A stretch of DNA of 64,000 nt from the NCBI GenBank assembly GCA_016872775.1, contig VGZA01000030.1, forward strand, positions 1-64,000, read 5' to 3'. Position numbers and translations under genes: made by a program. This DNA is from Planctomycetota bacterium. GTDB lineage: Bacteria; Planctomycetota; Planctomycetia; Pirellulales; Pirellulaceae. Position 1 is the first letter of the stretch; each line of letters opens with the position of its first letter. Positions 16,112 through 24,424 of the stretch are shown here, in pieces. The notes beneath the pieces were generated by a model. That model had not been told where the DNA came from. It ran no database searches and saw nothing but the letters and a program-made list of their open reading frames with translations.

Positions 16112-16156
16112 CCGCATCACATTGGACCGCGTCACGCGGGGGGAACGAGGTACCAG

Positions 16157-17167
16157 ATGCCGCCATCGGAAATGCCGCTGTTTGCCAGTCCGAATTGCGA
16201 AGAGGCGCGGATGACCTTCCGCGCCCGCGACAAGCGGATGCGCGACAAAGTCACCGATGTCGCCGACGCCGTGCGGCGATTCGTCAACGATGGCGATTAC
16301 CTCGCGTCCGGCGGATTTGGCGGCGACCGGATCGCAACCGCGCTGCTGCACGAGATCGTGCGGCAACGCAGGCAGTCGCTGTCGTTCGCGGGCCACACCG
16401 CGACCCACGACTTTCAGATACTCTGCGCGGGAAATAACACCGGGCGCGGCCAGCTCCTGGCGCGCTGTGATATCGCTTATGTCGTGGGACTGGAAGCCCG
16501 CGGCCTGTCTCCTCACGCGCGACGCGTTGTCGAAAGCGGACAGGTCGAGATCTGCGAATGGTCGAATTACGCGCTGGCCGTTCGCTTCCAGGCCGCCGCC
16601 ATGGGAGTCCCCTTCCTTCCCTTGCGCAGCATGGCCGGGACCGACACATTCCGGTTCAGCGCCGCCCGATCGATTCAATGCCCGTTTACCGGCATCCCCC
16701 TCGTCGCGGTTCCCGCACTCTGGCCCGATGTCGCCGTGATCCACGTCCACGATTGCGATCGGTTCGGCAACTGCCGGATTCGAGGTACCTCCGTCGCCGA
16801 CTGGCAAGTGGCCCGCGCCGCGAAGAAACTGATCGTGAGCTGCGAGCGGATCATCAGCGACGATGAAATCCGCGCCGACCCCACCGCCACGACCATCCCC
16901 TTCTATTGCGTCGACGCGGTCTGCGAAGTCCCATTCGGCAGCTACCCCGGAAACATGCCCTACGAGTACTACTCTGACGAAATACACCTGCGCGAATGGC
17001 TAACCGCGGAAGAAGACCCGCAGCGTTACCAGGAATTCATCGATCGAATCCTCCTGAGCGTCGACTGCTTCGCCGACTACCTGGAACGAAGCGGCGGCAA
17101 ACAACGCATGCAAAGCCTTCGCGACGAGGAACTTTTCCCAGAACGCAGCGGCGGACCGAGCAGTTAG
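16157..17167 (+). CDS. CoA-transferase, subunit A (glutaconate CoA-transferase A type)
   Basis: The 336-residue protein shows GctA/IpdA features: AVRRFVNDGDYLASGGFGGD, MGVPFLPLRSMAGTD, the IHVHDCDRFGNCRI turn and a long C-terminal segment. It should pair with the B subunit encoded on the opposite strand at 12698. ATG 16157 follows GAACGAGG and is used here; ATG 16211 (MTFRARDKRM) is possible and would remove a non-conserved leader. It lies 45 bp after the PSD1 gene and may be transcribed from that promoter. Function as one half of a heteromeric transferase is well supported; the substrate is not. Confidence 0.85.
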   Translation: MPPSEMPLFASPNCEEARMTFRARDKRMRDKVTDVADAVRRFVNDGDYLASGGFGGDRIATALLHEIVRQRRQSLSFAGHTATHDFQILCAGNNTGRGQLLARCDIAYVVGLEARGLSPHARRVVESGQVEICEWSNYALAVRFQAAAMGVPFLPLRSMAGTDTFRFSAARSIQCPFTGIPLVAVPALWPDVAVIHVHDCDRFGNCRIRGTSVADWQVARAAKKLIVSCERIISDDEIRADPTATTIPFYCVDAVCEVPFGSYPGNMPYEYYSDEIHLREWLTAEEDPQRYQEFIDRILLSVDCFADYLERSGGKQRMQSLRDEELFPERSGGPSS

Positions 17168-17490
17168 CGGCGAGCGGCGAGCGGCGAAACCACGATGTAG
17201 CGAGTAATCTCAAAGTGGGACCCTGCGCCACGAAGGGCTTACGACGACACCTGAACCGAAATGACGCCCCCTTCTTGGGCAATTCTTGGCCCCGATCCCG
17301 AATCTCGCCCGGTGCCGAGCGCATTTCCCGGTGAATCGCCGAGGCGGCCAACTGGTCGCAAGCAGCCACCGAAAAGAGGCGGTGGGCGCGTTGGCCACTT
17401 GGCTGCTTCGGGCTGCTGCTGGGGACCGGCCGCTTCGCGGCCGTTGTCCCAAGATATTGCGGCGGCTAATATGCTTATGAGGAAACTGCC
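17168..17490. other. Intergenic stretch before the toxin-antitoxin pair
   Basis: No gene is supported. Just after the upstream stop there are three tandem copies of a GCGAGCG-like septamer (about 17166-17187). The promoter of the vapBC-like operon is expected close to 17491. Confidence 0.4.
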
Positions 17491-17757
17491 ATGGAAAGAA
17501 TCGAAATATCCACCACGACAATTAGCCTTTCGGAGATCGCCAAGCAGGTATCCCGCAACCGTGTGCCGCTCGAACTATCGGAAGGGCATGTTCCTTTGGC
17601 AAGGATCGTGCCAATCGAAACACCGCATTCTTTGGCGGAGTTGGATCGTGCCCTTCGCGAGAGTCCGAGACTTAGCGAAGACACCGAAGCGTTTGCACGG
17701 GATGTTCTCTCGATCCGGCCGGCATTGGGGGAATTGGATGACCCATGGTCATCTTGA
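17491..17757 (+). CDS. Type II antitoxin (VapB/Phd-like)
   Basis: The 88-residue protein has an N-terminal DNA-binding/dimer region (TTTISLSEIAKQVSRNRVPL, then LELSEGHVPLARIVPIE; about 8-45) like Phd/VapB antitoxins and an acidic, flexible C-terminus that would wrap the toxin. It precedes the PIN toxin, and the two frames overlap by 13 bp, a standard antitoxin-first operon. It probably represses its own promoter together with the toxin. The exact subfamily is uncertain. Confidence 0.8.
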   Translation: MERIEISTTTISLSEIAKQVSRNRVPLELSEGHVPLARIVPIETPHSLAELDRALRESPRLSEDTEAFARDVLSIRPALGELDDPWSS

Positions 17758-18155
17758 TCGATACAGGTGTGTTTATTCGCTGGGAACGCGATGGTGGCAG
17801 CGTCCGTCTCGACAAGTGGTCATCACATGGCGAGCCAGCCATCAGTGTTGTCACTCAATCTGAGCTCCTGGTAGGCGTTCATCGAGCCGACACGCTCGAG
17901 CGCAGGGACAAATGCCTACGATTCGTGCAAAACACCATCGCGAATGTTGCGGTACTTCCAGTGGATTCGCGCGTTGCGGAAATTCACGCGCGCATCATTG
18001 CAATGCTCAGCCAATCTGGAACTACGATTGGCCCTCACGATAACTGGATCGCTGCCACCGCCATTACATACGACTACGAATTGCTGACAACCAATGCGGT
18101 CGAGTTTCAGCGAGTGCCAGACCTTCGTGTTATCGACTACTTGGCGCCAAGCTGA
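17745..18155 (+). CDS. PIN-domain ribonuclease toxin (VapC-like)
   Basis: The 136-residue protein covers a complete PIN domain. Acidic metal-binding residues are in place: Asp6 (ILIDTGVFI), the Glu of TQSELLVGVHRA, and the Asp of GPHDNWIAATAI; the C-terminus reads LLTTNAVEFQRV. VapC toxins cut tRNA or rRNA when freed from antitoxin. It overlaps the antitoxin gene by 13 bp. The stop is followed within 3 bp by an IS3 remnant, so the pair sits at a site of insertion. Confidence 0.88.
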   Translation: MVILIDTGVFIRWERDGGSVRLDKWSSHGEPAISVVTQSELLVGVHRADTLERRDKCLRFVQNTIANVAVLPVDSRVAEIHARIIAMLSQSGTTIGPHDNWIAATAITYDYELLTTNAVEFQRVPDLRVIDYLAPS

Positions 18156-18157
18156 GC

Positions 18158-18427
18158 GTGGAAATAGCCGCTTCCGACCGCCACGTCGCGTCCCCGGAAA
18201 CTGCGCAAGGCGGGAGGGTTGTCGCTTGTCCAGCGACCATCGAGGAGGCGCGTCGCAAGGTGGCTGCTTACGTCTCCTGCTACAACCACGTTCGGTTGCA
18301 CTCCGCGATCAGATACATCACGCCGGCCGATAAGCTGAATGGGTTGGCATCGGTGATTCATGCGGAGAGTGATCGGAAACTGGTGGAGGCTCGGACTCGC
18401 AGAGCGGCACGGGAATCGGTTGCCTGA
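18158..18427 (+). pseudogene. IS3-family OrfB C-terminal remnant
   Basis: About 60 residues match the end of the IS3 integrase domain: EEARRKVAAYVSCYNHVRLH, SAIRYITPADKLNG and a basic tail. The last catalytic glutamate region and everything before it are missing. The first 25 residues of the frame are unrelated, so the insertion end lies near 18220. It is inactive and lies directly behind the VapC gene. Confidence 0.75.
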
Positions 18428-18769
18428 CCAGAACGAATCGAATAACATCCAAAATGGCCTGGGCAGAACGTAGGGCAACGCAGAGGTGCGACCCGAGCGC
18501 TGACTCAGGGGCAAAGACGGAAAGGCTGGCGGCGACGGCTGACCGCTGTCTCCGCCAACCTGCCTTTCGGGATTTGCACGAAAGCGATGATCCTTCGCGG
18601 CAGGATGACGGGATCCGGTCGAGTAACCGGTCATCGAACGCCTGGGCACTCGCTCGGGAGTACCCTCACCAGATGGCACCGCATGGTGCGATGTCTTGCG
18701 CCAAGGTAAGATCGCGCACGACTTCCGTTGTTTGCATTTACCTTGTTGACCAGATTTCTACCCGATTTC
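18428..18769. other. Gene-free stretch, unrecognised
   Basis: I find no supportable coding frame. It follows the transposase remnant and probably includes the right end of that element and unrelated intergenic DNA. Overlapping frames on both strands are low in hydrophobic content and unlike real proteins. Confidence 0.35.
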
Positions 18770-20692
18770 ATGTTGCAAATCACGCCCGTACGGATTGGAA
18801 TCGTTTTGGTGCTGATCGCCGCGCTGGCCGCGATCGCGTTGCACAGTCTGTTCCGCCCCGCGTCCCGTGGGGGCGGCGAAGCAGAACAACGCGACTCGCA
18901 TGACGACGACGATCGTCCGGCGCCGGATCCGCCTCCTCCCGATCCGCGTCTGGCTTTTCCCACCAGGTTTCGCAACGTCCGGCCGGAAGTGGCCTACGTG
19001 GGCGACGAACGGTGCGCGGAATGCCACTCGTCAATTTTCGATTCCTATCATGCGCATCCGATGGGCCGGTCGGCAGCGCTGGGTCGCGCTGAAGATGGTC
19101 TGGAGCGTTACGATCACGAGGCCAATAATCCGTGGAGCGTCGGGCCGTTCGCGTTGCAGGTAGAGAATTCGACCTCCGGACTGCGCCATCGCATGTCGGC
19201 CACGGACGCGAAAGGGAATCCACTGCCGGACTACGAGGTCACGGCCGATGTCACGATCGGGTCCGGTACGCGCGGACGCTCGTACCTGTCGAACGAGGAT
19301 GGGATCCTCTGGCAGTCGCCAATCAGCTGGTTCTCGTCGAATGGACATTGGGATGTGTCTCCGGGATTCGACCTCGGCGGAGGCGGGCGACGGCCGATCA
19401 TCGCGGATTGCATGTTCTGCCATGTTCATTCCGTGGAACCGGTGACCGATTCGATCAACCGCTACCGTCAGCCTCTGTTTTCGGGACAGGTGTCGATCGG
19501 TTGCGAACGATGCCACGGACCCGGCGAAATCCATGTCCGCGAGCGGGCGGAGCGGGACGAACCAGCCGGCGTTGACGACTCGATCGTCAATCCCCGGCAC
19601 CTTCCCGCCTCGCTGCAGTCCGGTATCTGTCAGCAATGCCACCTGCTCGGGAGCGAACGGGTCGTTCGTCGCGGGAGGAACGTCTTCGAATATCGTCCCG
19701 GCCTGCCTTTCGACCAGTTTGTCTCGGTATTTGTCCGCCCGCCGTCGATGGCCGACATGAATCGATCGGTGGGACAATTCGAACAGCTCGAAGTGAGTCG
19801 ATGCGCGACGGCGGAAGGAGGCCGATTGCTCTGCACGAGTTGCCACGATCCGCACCGAGCGCCAACGCATGCGGAGGCGCCTGCGTATTACCGAGGCCGG
19901 TGCCAGGTCTGCCATCAGCAGGAATCCAAGGACTGCGCTGCACCGATGACCGAACGGACCGCTCGAAGCGACGACTGTATCGAATGCCATATGCCGCGGG
20001 CGGAGAGCTCCAGTGTGGTCCATACCAGTATCACGGACCACCGCATCCTTCGGCGGCCCGGTCCCCAATCGAAACCGCGCACGATGTCGCCTCGCGAGGT
20101 ACCTTTAGTCGCGTTTGAGCGCAACGGCACGGTAGCGCCGGAGGAGGTCGAGCGCGACCTGGGGGTGGGACTGGCGCACCTGTTGAGCCGGCTGCCGGCC
20201 GGTTCCGATACCCACCAACTGGTCGGGCGGTTTGCTCGGGAGCGACTGCTGGCATCGCTGCGCGAATGGCCGGGCGACGTCGACGCCTGGGTGGCGCTGA
20301 GTCGGGTACGCGGGGCACGCCGCGAGACCCAAGGCCGGTTCGAGGCGGCCGATCGCGCGGTGCGACTGGCCCCTGCCTCCGAACCGGCACTCGTGGAATT
20401 GTCGGAGGCGGCCGTTGCAGCACGTAAACTCGATCGGGCGGTACAGGCAGCCAGCACCTTGATCGAGATCAACCCGCGGTCCGTCGACTACCTGCTGACA
20501 CGCTCGACGGCTTACGCCACGCAACAGGATTGGGTACGGGCCGAGGCCGATTGCCGAGCGGCATTGCAGATCCACCCGCTGCACCGGCGGGCGCGACAAC
20601 TCCTCGCCGCGTGCCTGGCAAGCCAGGGGAAGCAGGAGCAGGCCGACGCCGAATTGCAGACTGCAAGACGGCTGGTGATTGATAGCCCGTAG
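18770..20692 (+). CDS. Seven-haem c-type cytochrome with C-terminal TPR repeats
   Basis: The protein has 640 residues from ATG 18770; the longer frame opens with TTG at 18728. One membrane segment (RIGIVLVLIAALAAIALHSL) is followed by a proline/aspartate-rich linker. A haem domain carries seven CxxCH motifs (CAECH, CMFCH, CERCH, CQQCH, CTSCH, CQVCH, CIECH) between about 80 and 420. Residues from about 480 to the end form TPR-like helical repeats. It is probably anchored and facing the periplasm, moving electrons while the TPRs bind a partner. Its stop codon TAG lies inside a palindromic repeat that begins the next intergenic region. Confidence 0.85.
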   Translation: MLQITPVRIGIVLVLIAALAAIALHSLFRPASRGGGEAEQRDSHDDDDRPAPDPPPPDPRLAFPTRFRNVRPEVAYVGDERCAECHSSIFDSYHAHPMGRSAALGRAEDGLERYDHEANNPWSVGPFALQVENSTSGLRHRMSATDAKGNPLPDYEVTADVTIGSGTRGRSYLSNEDGILWQSPISWFSSNGHWDVSPGFDLGGGGRRPIIADCMFCHVHSVEPVTDSINRYRQPLFSGQVSIGCERCHGPGEIHVRERAERDEPAGVDDSIVNPRHLPASLQSGICQQCHLLGSERVVRRGRNVFEYRPGLPFDQFVSVFVRPPSMADMNRSVGQFEQLEVSRCATAEGGRLLCTSCHDPHRAPTHAEAPAYYRGRCQVCHQQESKDCAAPMTERTARSDDCIECHMPRAESSSVVHTSITDHRILRRPGPQSKPRTMSPREVPLVAFERNGTVAPEEVERDLGVGLAHLLSRLPAGSDTHQLVGRFARERLLASLREWPGDVDAWVALSRVRGARRETQGRFEAADRAVRLAPASEPALVELSEAAVAARKLDRAVQAASTLIEINPRSVDYLLTRSTAYATQQDWVRAEADCRAALQIHPLHRRARQLLAACLASQGKQEQADAELQTARRLVIDSP

Positions 20693-20861
20693 CTCGAAAC
20701 TTGTTTCGAGACGCTTGCTACGGCGGCCGCTATTGCACTTCGACTCGAAACAAGTTTCGAGCTACAACATGGTTCGAGCTACGGGGCCGCTATTGCAATT
20801 CGACTCGAAACAAGTTTCGAGCTACGACAAGTTTCGAGCTACGACAAGTTTCGAGCTATGG
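20693..20861. repeat. Cluster of CTCGAAAC palindromes
   Basis: CTCGAAAC-TT-GTTTCGAG at 20693-20710 and two CTCGAAAC-AA-GTTTCGAG copies at 20744-20761 and 20804-20821 are perfect palindromes with 8-bp arms; half copies follow at about 20829 and 20845. A longer unit (GGCCGCTATTGCA(C/A)TTCGA before the palindrome) is repeated 60 bp apart. It fills the gap between the cytochrome and tad genes and resembles REP-type elements or strong hairpins that end transcription. Confidence 0.7.
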
Positions 20862-20966
20862 CAACTTTTTTTGGAATTTTCTGTCGGAAAATGGGGTCTG
20901 GAAACGTTAGATTAGATGGGCGGTGGGCTGGGTGCTTACGGGCAGCGAATTGATGAGGCAGGGAAG

Positions 20967-22085
20967 ATGTCGCGAGAGGCGATTTTTGAATCAAGTGTTG
21001 ACTATTTCCTGCGTCCGCTGCGGGAATTTCTCGACGATGATACGGTGACGGAGATCATGGTCAATCAGTTTGACCGTATCTACGTGGAACGGAACGGGCA
21101 GCTGTTCCCGACCAAGGCGGCATTCGAGTCCGAAGATGCGCTGCTCTCCGCGGTGCATAACGTGGCGCAGTGGGTCGGACGCCGGATCGACCACGACCAG
21201 CCGATCCTCGACGCGCGGCTTCCCAACGGCTCGCGCGTGCATGCGATTATTCCACCCGGTTGTCGAGCCGGCACATGCCTCAACATCCGCAAGTTCAAGC
21301 GCGGCGGCATGACGATGAGTGACTTGATTGAGTACGGAAGCATCTCGCCCGCCGCGCGGGAATTTCTGGAAATCTGCGTTCGGCTGCACAAGAATATCGT
21401 CGTCTCGGGCGGCACCGGCACGGGGAAGACATCGCTGCTGAACGCGGTCTCGGAGGCGATCCCAGAGGAGGAACGGATCATCGTCATTGAGGACACTTCG
21501 GAATTGAAACTGCGACAGCAGCATTGCCTCTATCTGGAAGTGCAGCGACCGGATCAGTTCGGGCGTGGCGCCTTGTCGATCCGCCAGCTGTTTGTTGCGT
21601 CACTGCGGATGCGACCCGATCGCGTGCTGGTCGGCGAAGTCCGCGGCGGCGAGGCGCTGGACATGATCCAGGCGATGTTGAGCGGCCACACCGGAAGTTT
21701 GACGACGGTGCACGCCAACAGCGCCCGTGACGCCTTGACGCGGCTGGAAACTCTGTCGCTGATGTCGGACGTGGAGCTGCCGGTATACGTCGCGCGGGCA
21801 CAGGTCGCCTCCGCCATCCAGGTCATCGTGCAGCTTTCCCGGTTCAGTGCCGACGGCTCACGCCGCGTCACTCGCATCTCCGAGGTCACAGGTCTCGACG
21901 CAAACAACCAGTACGTCTGTCACGATTTGTTCGCGCTTCGGATGCAGGGGATGAGTCCCCAAGGGCGGCTTCAGGGGGAACTGGCGATCACGGGAAGAAA
22001 ACCGGTCTTTGCCACCGAAGTATATGACCAGGGTCTGGGGGGGGCTGTCAGCCAAAGCGCGCCGTTGTGGACGCGGCAAAACTGA
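20967..22085 (+). CDS. CpaF/TadA-type secretion ATPase (first copy)
   Basis: This 372-residue ATPase powers Flp/tad pilus assembly from the cytoplasmic face. Visible motifs are the Walker A SGGTGTGKTS (about 148-157), IVIEDTSEL, the Walker B region RVLVGEVRGGEALDM, and HTGSLTTVHAN. An N-terminal domain with EIMVNQFDRIYVERNG is typical of the family. ATG 20967 after AGGCAGGGAAG is preferred to the frame start at 20916. It opens the tad locus and is one of two such ATPases there; the other carries an FHA domain. Confidence 0.92.
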   Translation: MSREAIFESSVDYFLRPLREFLDDDTVTEIMVNQFDRIYVERNGQLFPTKAAFESEDALLSAVHNVAQWVGRRIDHDQPILDARLPNGSRVHAIIPPGCRAGTCLNIRKFKRGGMTMSDLIEYGSISPAAREFLEICVRLHKNIVVSGGTGTGKTSLLNAVSEAIPEEERIIVIEDTSELKLRQQHCLYLEVQRPDQFGRGALSIRQLFVASLRMRPDRVLVGEVRGGEALDMIQAMLSGHTGSLTTVHANSARDALTRLETLSLMSDVELPVYVARAQVASAIQVIVQLSRFSADGSRRVTRISEVTGLDANNQYVCHDLFALRMQGMSPQGRLQGELAITGRKPVFATEVYDQGLGGAVSQSAPLWTRQN

Positions 22086-22175
22086 TCGGAAATCGACGGA
22101 ATTCCGTGGCCAACCGGCCCAAGCGGTACAACTTTGCGGTGGCGGGTAGGCTCGGATAGAATAAGGACCGGGGGT

Positions 22176-22490
22176 ATGAGGGAAAAACCGGTGCGGCAGT
22201 GCGACCGATCGGCGGGTAAAGGACGCGGGGAAATCGCTGTCGATCGCCCGTTATGTGCTCCTCGGTGCGGTGGGAAGCCGCACCGGCTTGCGCGGGCGGA
22301 GTACTGCCGCGCTGCCGACCGGCAGAGGTGCAGGAAATCGCGCCGGCGGCGTGGCGCGGCGACGTTGGATTACGCACTGATCATGGGGGTCGCGCTACCG
22401 ATGGCCGGGATCGCGCTTTGGTTCGGTCCCCGCATTTTGCGGCTGGTGTTCGAATTCACCAGCTCGGTTATCGGTTGGCCGTTCCAATAG
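22176..22490 (+). CDS. Pilin-like small membrane protein
   Basis: The C-terminal 47 residues are convincing: a basic patch and RRGAATLDYALIMGVALPMA then a hydrophobic helix, like Flp/TadE prepilins cleaved before the membrane helix. The N-terminal 60 residues are basic and low in information, so the true start may lie further in, although no better ATG is seen. It precedes the Flp-type pilin gene by 22 bp. It is probably a minor pilin or pseudopilin processed by the peptidase at 22748. Confidence 0.6.
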   Translation: MREKPVRQCDRSAGKGRGEIAVDRPLCAPRCGGKPHRLARAEYCRAADRQRCRKSRRRRGAATLDYALIMGVALPMAGIALWFGPRILRLVFEFTSSVIGWPFQ

Positions 22491-22512
22491 AGAGTTCATA
22501 AGGAGGACGGGA

Positions 22513-22743
22513 ATGCGGAATGAACGACAAAATGTTCGAGGCTGGCGGGATCTGCTGCGCGCGATCCATCATGACCAGCGTGGAGCGGTCAGCATTGAAA
22601 CGGTCCTGATCGTGGCGGCGATCGCCTTGCCGGTGCTGATCTTCATCCTCAAATTCGGCTGGCCAAAAATCCGCGATTTCTTCAATCGAGGAATGAACGA
22701 TCTGGACGGCTCGGCGAAAGGTGTGACCAACGGGACGACGTGA
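22513..22743 (+). CDS. Flp-type IVb pilin-like protein
   Basis: The 76-residue protein has a short basic leader, the prepilin-like junction DQRGAVSIETVLIVAAIALP and a hydrophobic helix to about residue 47, followed by a charged tail. This is the size and layout of Flp major pilins, where the glutamate five residues into the mature protein drives assembly. A ribosome site (AAGGAGG) lies about 9 bp before the ATG. The gene ends 4 bp before the prepilin peptidase gene. Confidence 0.75.
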   Translation: MRNERQNVRGWRDLLRAIHHDQRGAVSIETVLIVAAIALPVLIFILKFGWPKIRDFFNRGMNDLDGSAKGVTNGTT

Positions 22744-22747
22744 GCGG

Positions 22748-23320
22748 ATGATCTGTTCCGTACTCTTATTTGGATTCCTGGCAGTGTCCGCATTTACCGA
22801 TATTCGACGGCACCTGATTCTCAATCGCACCGTCTATCCGGGCATTGTCGTGGCGTTGGGAACCAGCGGCATCGGCAGCCTGGCGGGACTCGCGGAGTCA
22901 ACAAACGGCGGACTGGCCTGGACGCGCTGGGGTTTTGTCGAGTTCTCCCAGTCGCTGGCGGGCATGCTGACCTGTGCGGGATTGCTGGTGGTGTGCTACG
23001 TCTGCATGCCAGGTCAGGTCGGGGGCGGCGATGTGAAGCTGATGGCGATGATCGGCGGATTCCTGGGGCTGTATGCCGGGCTGGAAGTCGTGCTGTGGAC
23101 CTTCCTGATCGCCGCCTGTTTCTCGATCATTCGCTTGATCTGGCAGTATGGTGCGTGGAATTTGCTCCAACGGACATTGCGGTATCTTCTGGCGCTGATG
23201 CGTCTGGGCCCGGCGGCGGAAATTTCGCCCGAGGATCGGGCGTCGCTGCAAGCCCCGCTCTATCTGACGCCCAGTGCAATCGTTGCAGCCGTGCTGGTGA
23301 GATTCGAACTCCTTGTGTAA
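22748..23320 (+). CDS. Prepilin peptidase, A24 family (CpaA/TadV-like)
   Basis: The 190-residue polytopic membrane protein carries both catalytic aspartates of A24 peptidases, in FTDIRRHLILN (about position 18) and in VGGGDVKLMAMIG (about 96). It cleaves the basic leader of prepilins in the inner membrane. It has about five membrane helices and no N-methyltransferase domain, which fits the tad version. The gene is tightly packed after the pilin genes. Confidence 0.88.
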   Translation: MICSVLLFGFLAVSAFTDIRRHLILNRTVYPGIVVALGTSGIGSLAGLAESTNGGLAWTRWGFVEFSQSLAGMLTCAGLLVVCYVCMPGQVGGGDVKLMAMIGGFLGLYAGLEVVLWTFLIAACFSIIRLIWQYGAWNLLQRTLRYLLALMRLGPAAEISPEDRASLQAPLYLTPSAIVAAVLVRFELLV

Positions 23321-23352
23321 CGGAGCGGCGGTGCCGCCGCCAGGATAAGAAG

Positions 23353-24420
23353 ATGGACAGGCAGTTGTTGATGGCCGGCTTCCCCGAGTTCCTCGCTGTC
23401 CCGTTACTGGTGGCGGCGCTGGCCGGTTTGTTGAAGCTGCAGCGTTGTCGGGTCGATTGGCGACAACTGCGGAGACTGCCGGGAGATCAGGTCGGCGCCG
23501 TGCAAAGCCTCAGTTTTGTACTCACCGTACCTCTGTTCATCCTGATCATGCTGTTCATTGTTCAGTTGAGTCAGATCACGATCGGCAAGATTGTGGTCGA
23601 GTACGCGGCCCAGACGGCGGCGCGATCGGCTCGGGTCTGGATACCCGCCAGCCTGGGCCCCGGCCACGAGCAGGAAAACCAGATGATGGGACTGCAGTAC
23701 CTGGGCCGATTCCGCGACGAACACGGCGTCGACTTCGACCGATTTCGCGTGGCGAACGTCGATAGCGAGAAGATGCGGAAGATCCATTTCGCCGCCGCCC
23801 TGTCCTGCGTTTCCATTTCCCCTTCCCGCGACGTCGCCGCAACCGGATTACCGCTTGCTCCACAAGCGTTGGCTTCCCTGGACAGAGCGTTGAAACTTTA
23901 CTGGTCCGCCTCCGCCAACAACCCGAAAGTCGCGACCCGCCTGGCACACAAACTGAACTACGCGCTCGATCAGACTCGCGTTCAAATCGAGGTCCTGCAT
24001 CGTATATCGGACGAACCGCCCAATACCTATTACGCGCCGCGCTACGATGAATTCGTCAACGGCGAAATCGGCTGGCAAGACCAGCTCGTGGTGTCCGTGG
24101 AACATCAGTTCGCGTTGCTTCCCGGTCCGGGCCGGATCCTTGCTCGCCGGGCCACCGCGCCGCTTGGCTCGCCCTCGCTGGGCAACGAGGGATCGGACGA
24201 AACGGCGCAGCGCGTGCGAAACCAGGGACGAGGACTGTACCAATACGCCTTGGCCGCCACCGCGCGCGTCCATAACGAAGGAGACAAACCGGCACTGGAG
24301 TATGTCCAGCGGTACCAGGGAGGTCGGCAATGGTCGACCGGTTCGCCGCGCGTCATTACCGGCTCCGGACCCTACCGCAATCGTATCGCCTGCCCTGAAT
24401 GCCGGCCGCTGGGAGGATGA
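23353..24420 (+). CDS. TadE-like pilus assembly protein (355 aa)
   Basis: From ATG 23353 the protein has a first hydrophobic stretch (FLAVPLLVAALAGLLKL) and a second (VQSLSFVLTVPLFILIMLFI), followed by a residue pattern like TadE pseudopilins (KIVVEYAAQTAARSARVW). The rest is a soluble domain of unknown fold. The longer frame from 22993 overlaps the peptidase gene and is excluded. It is co-directional with TadG-like and second TadE-like genes, suggesting a minor pilin complex. The family link rests on the membrane segment and context. Confidence 0.7.
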   Translation: MDRQLLMAGFPEFLAVPLLVAALAGLLKLQRCRVDWRQLRRLPGDQVGAVQSLSFVLTVPLFILIMLFIVQLSQITIGKIVVEYAAQTAARSARVWIPASLGPGHEQENQMMGLQYLGRFRDEHGVDFDRFRVANVDSEKMRKIHFAAALSCVSISPSRDVAATGLPLAPQALASLDRALKLYWSASANNPKVATRLAHKLNYALDQTRVQIEVLHRISDEPPNTYYAPRYDEFVNGEIGWQDQLVVSVEHQFALLPGPGRILARRATAPLGSPSLGNEGSDETAQRVRNQGRGLYQYALAATARVHNEGDKPALEYVQRYQGGRQWSTGSPRVITGSGPYRNRIACPECRPLGG

Positions 24421-24424
24421 ACCG

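Noticed and set aside
18454-18903. 149-codon plus-strand frame before the cytochrome gene
   Set aside because: Overlaps the start of the cytochrome gene in another frame, with low-information composition.
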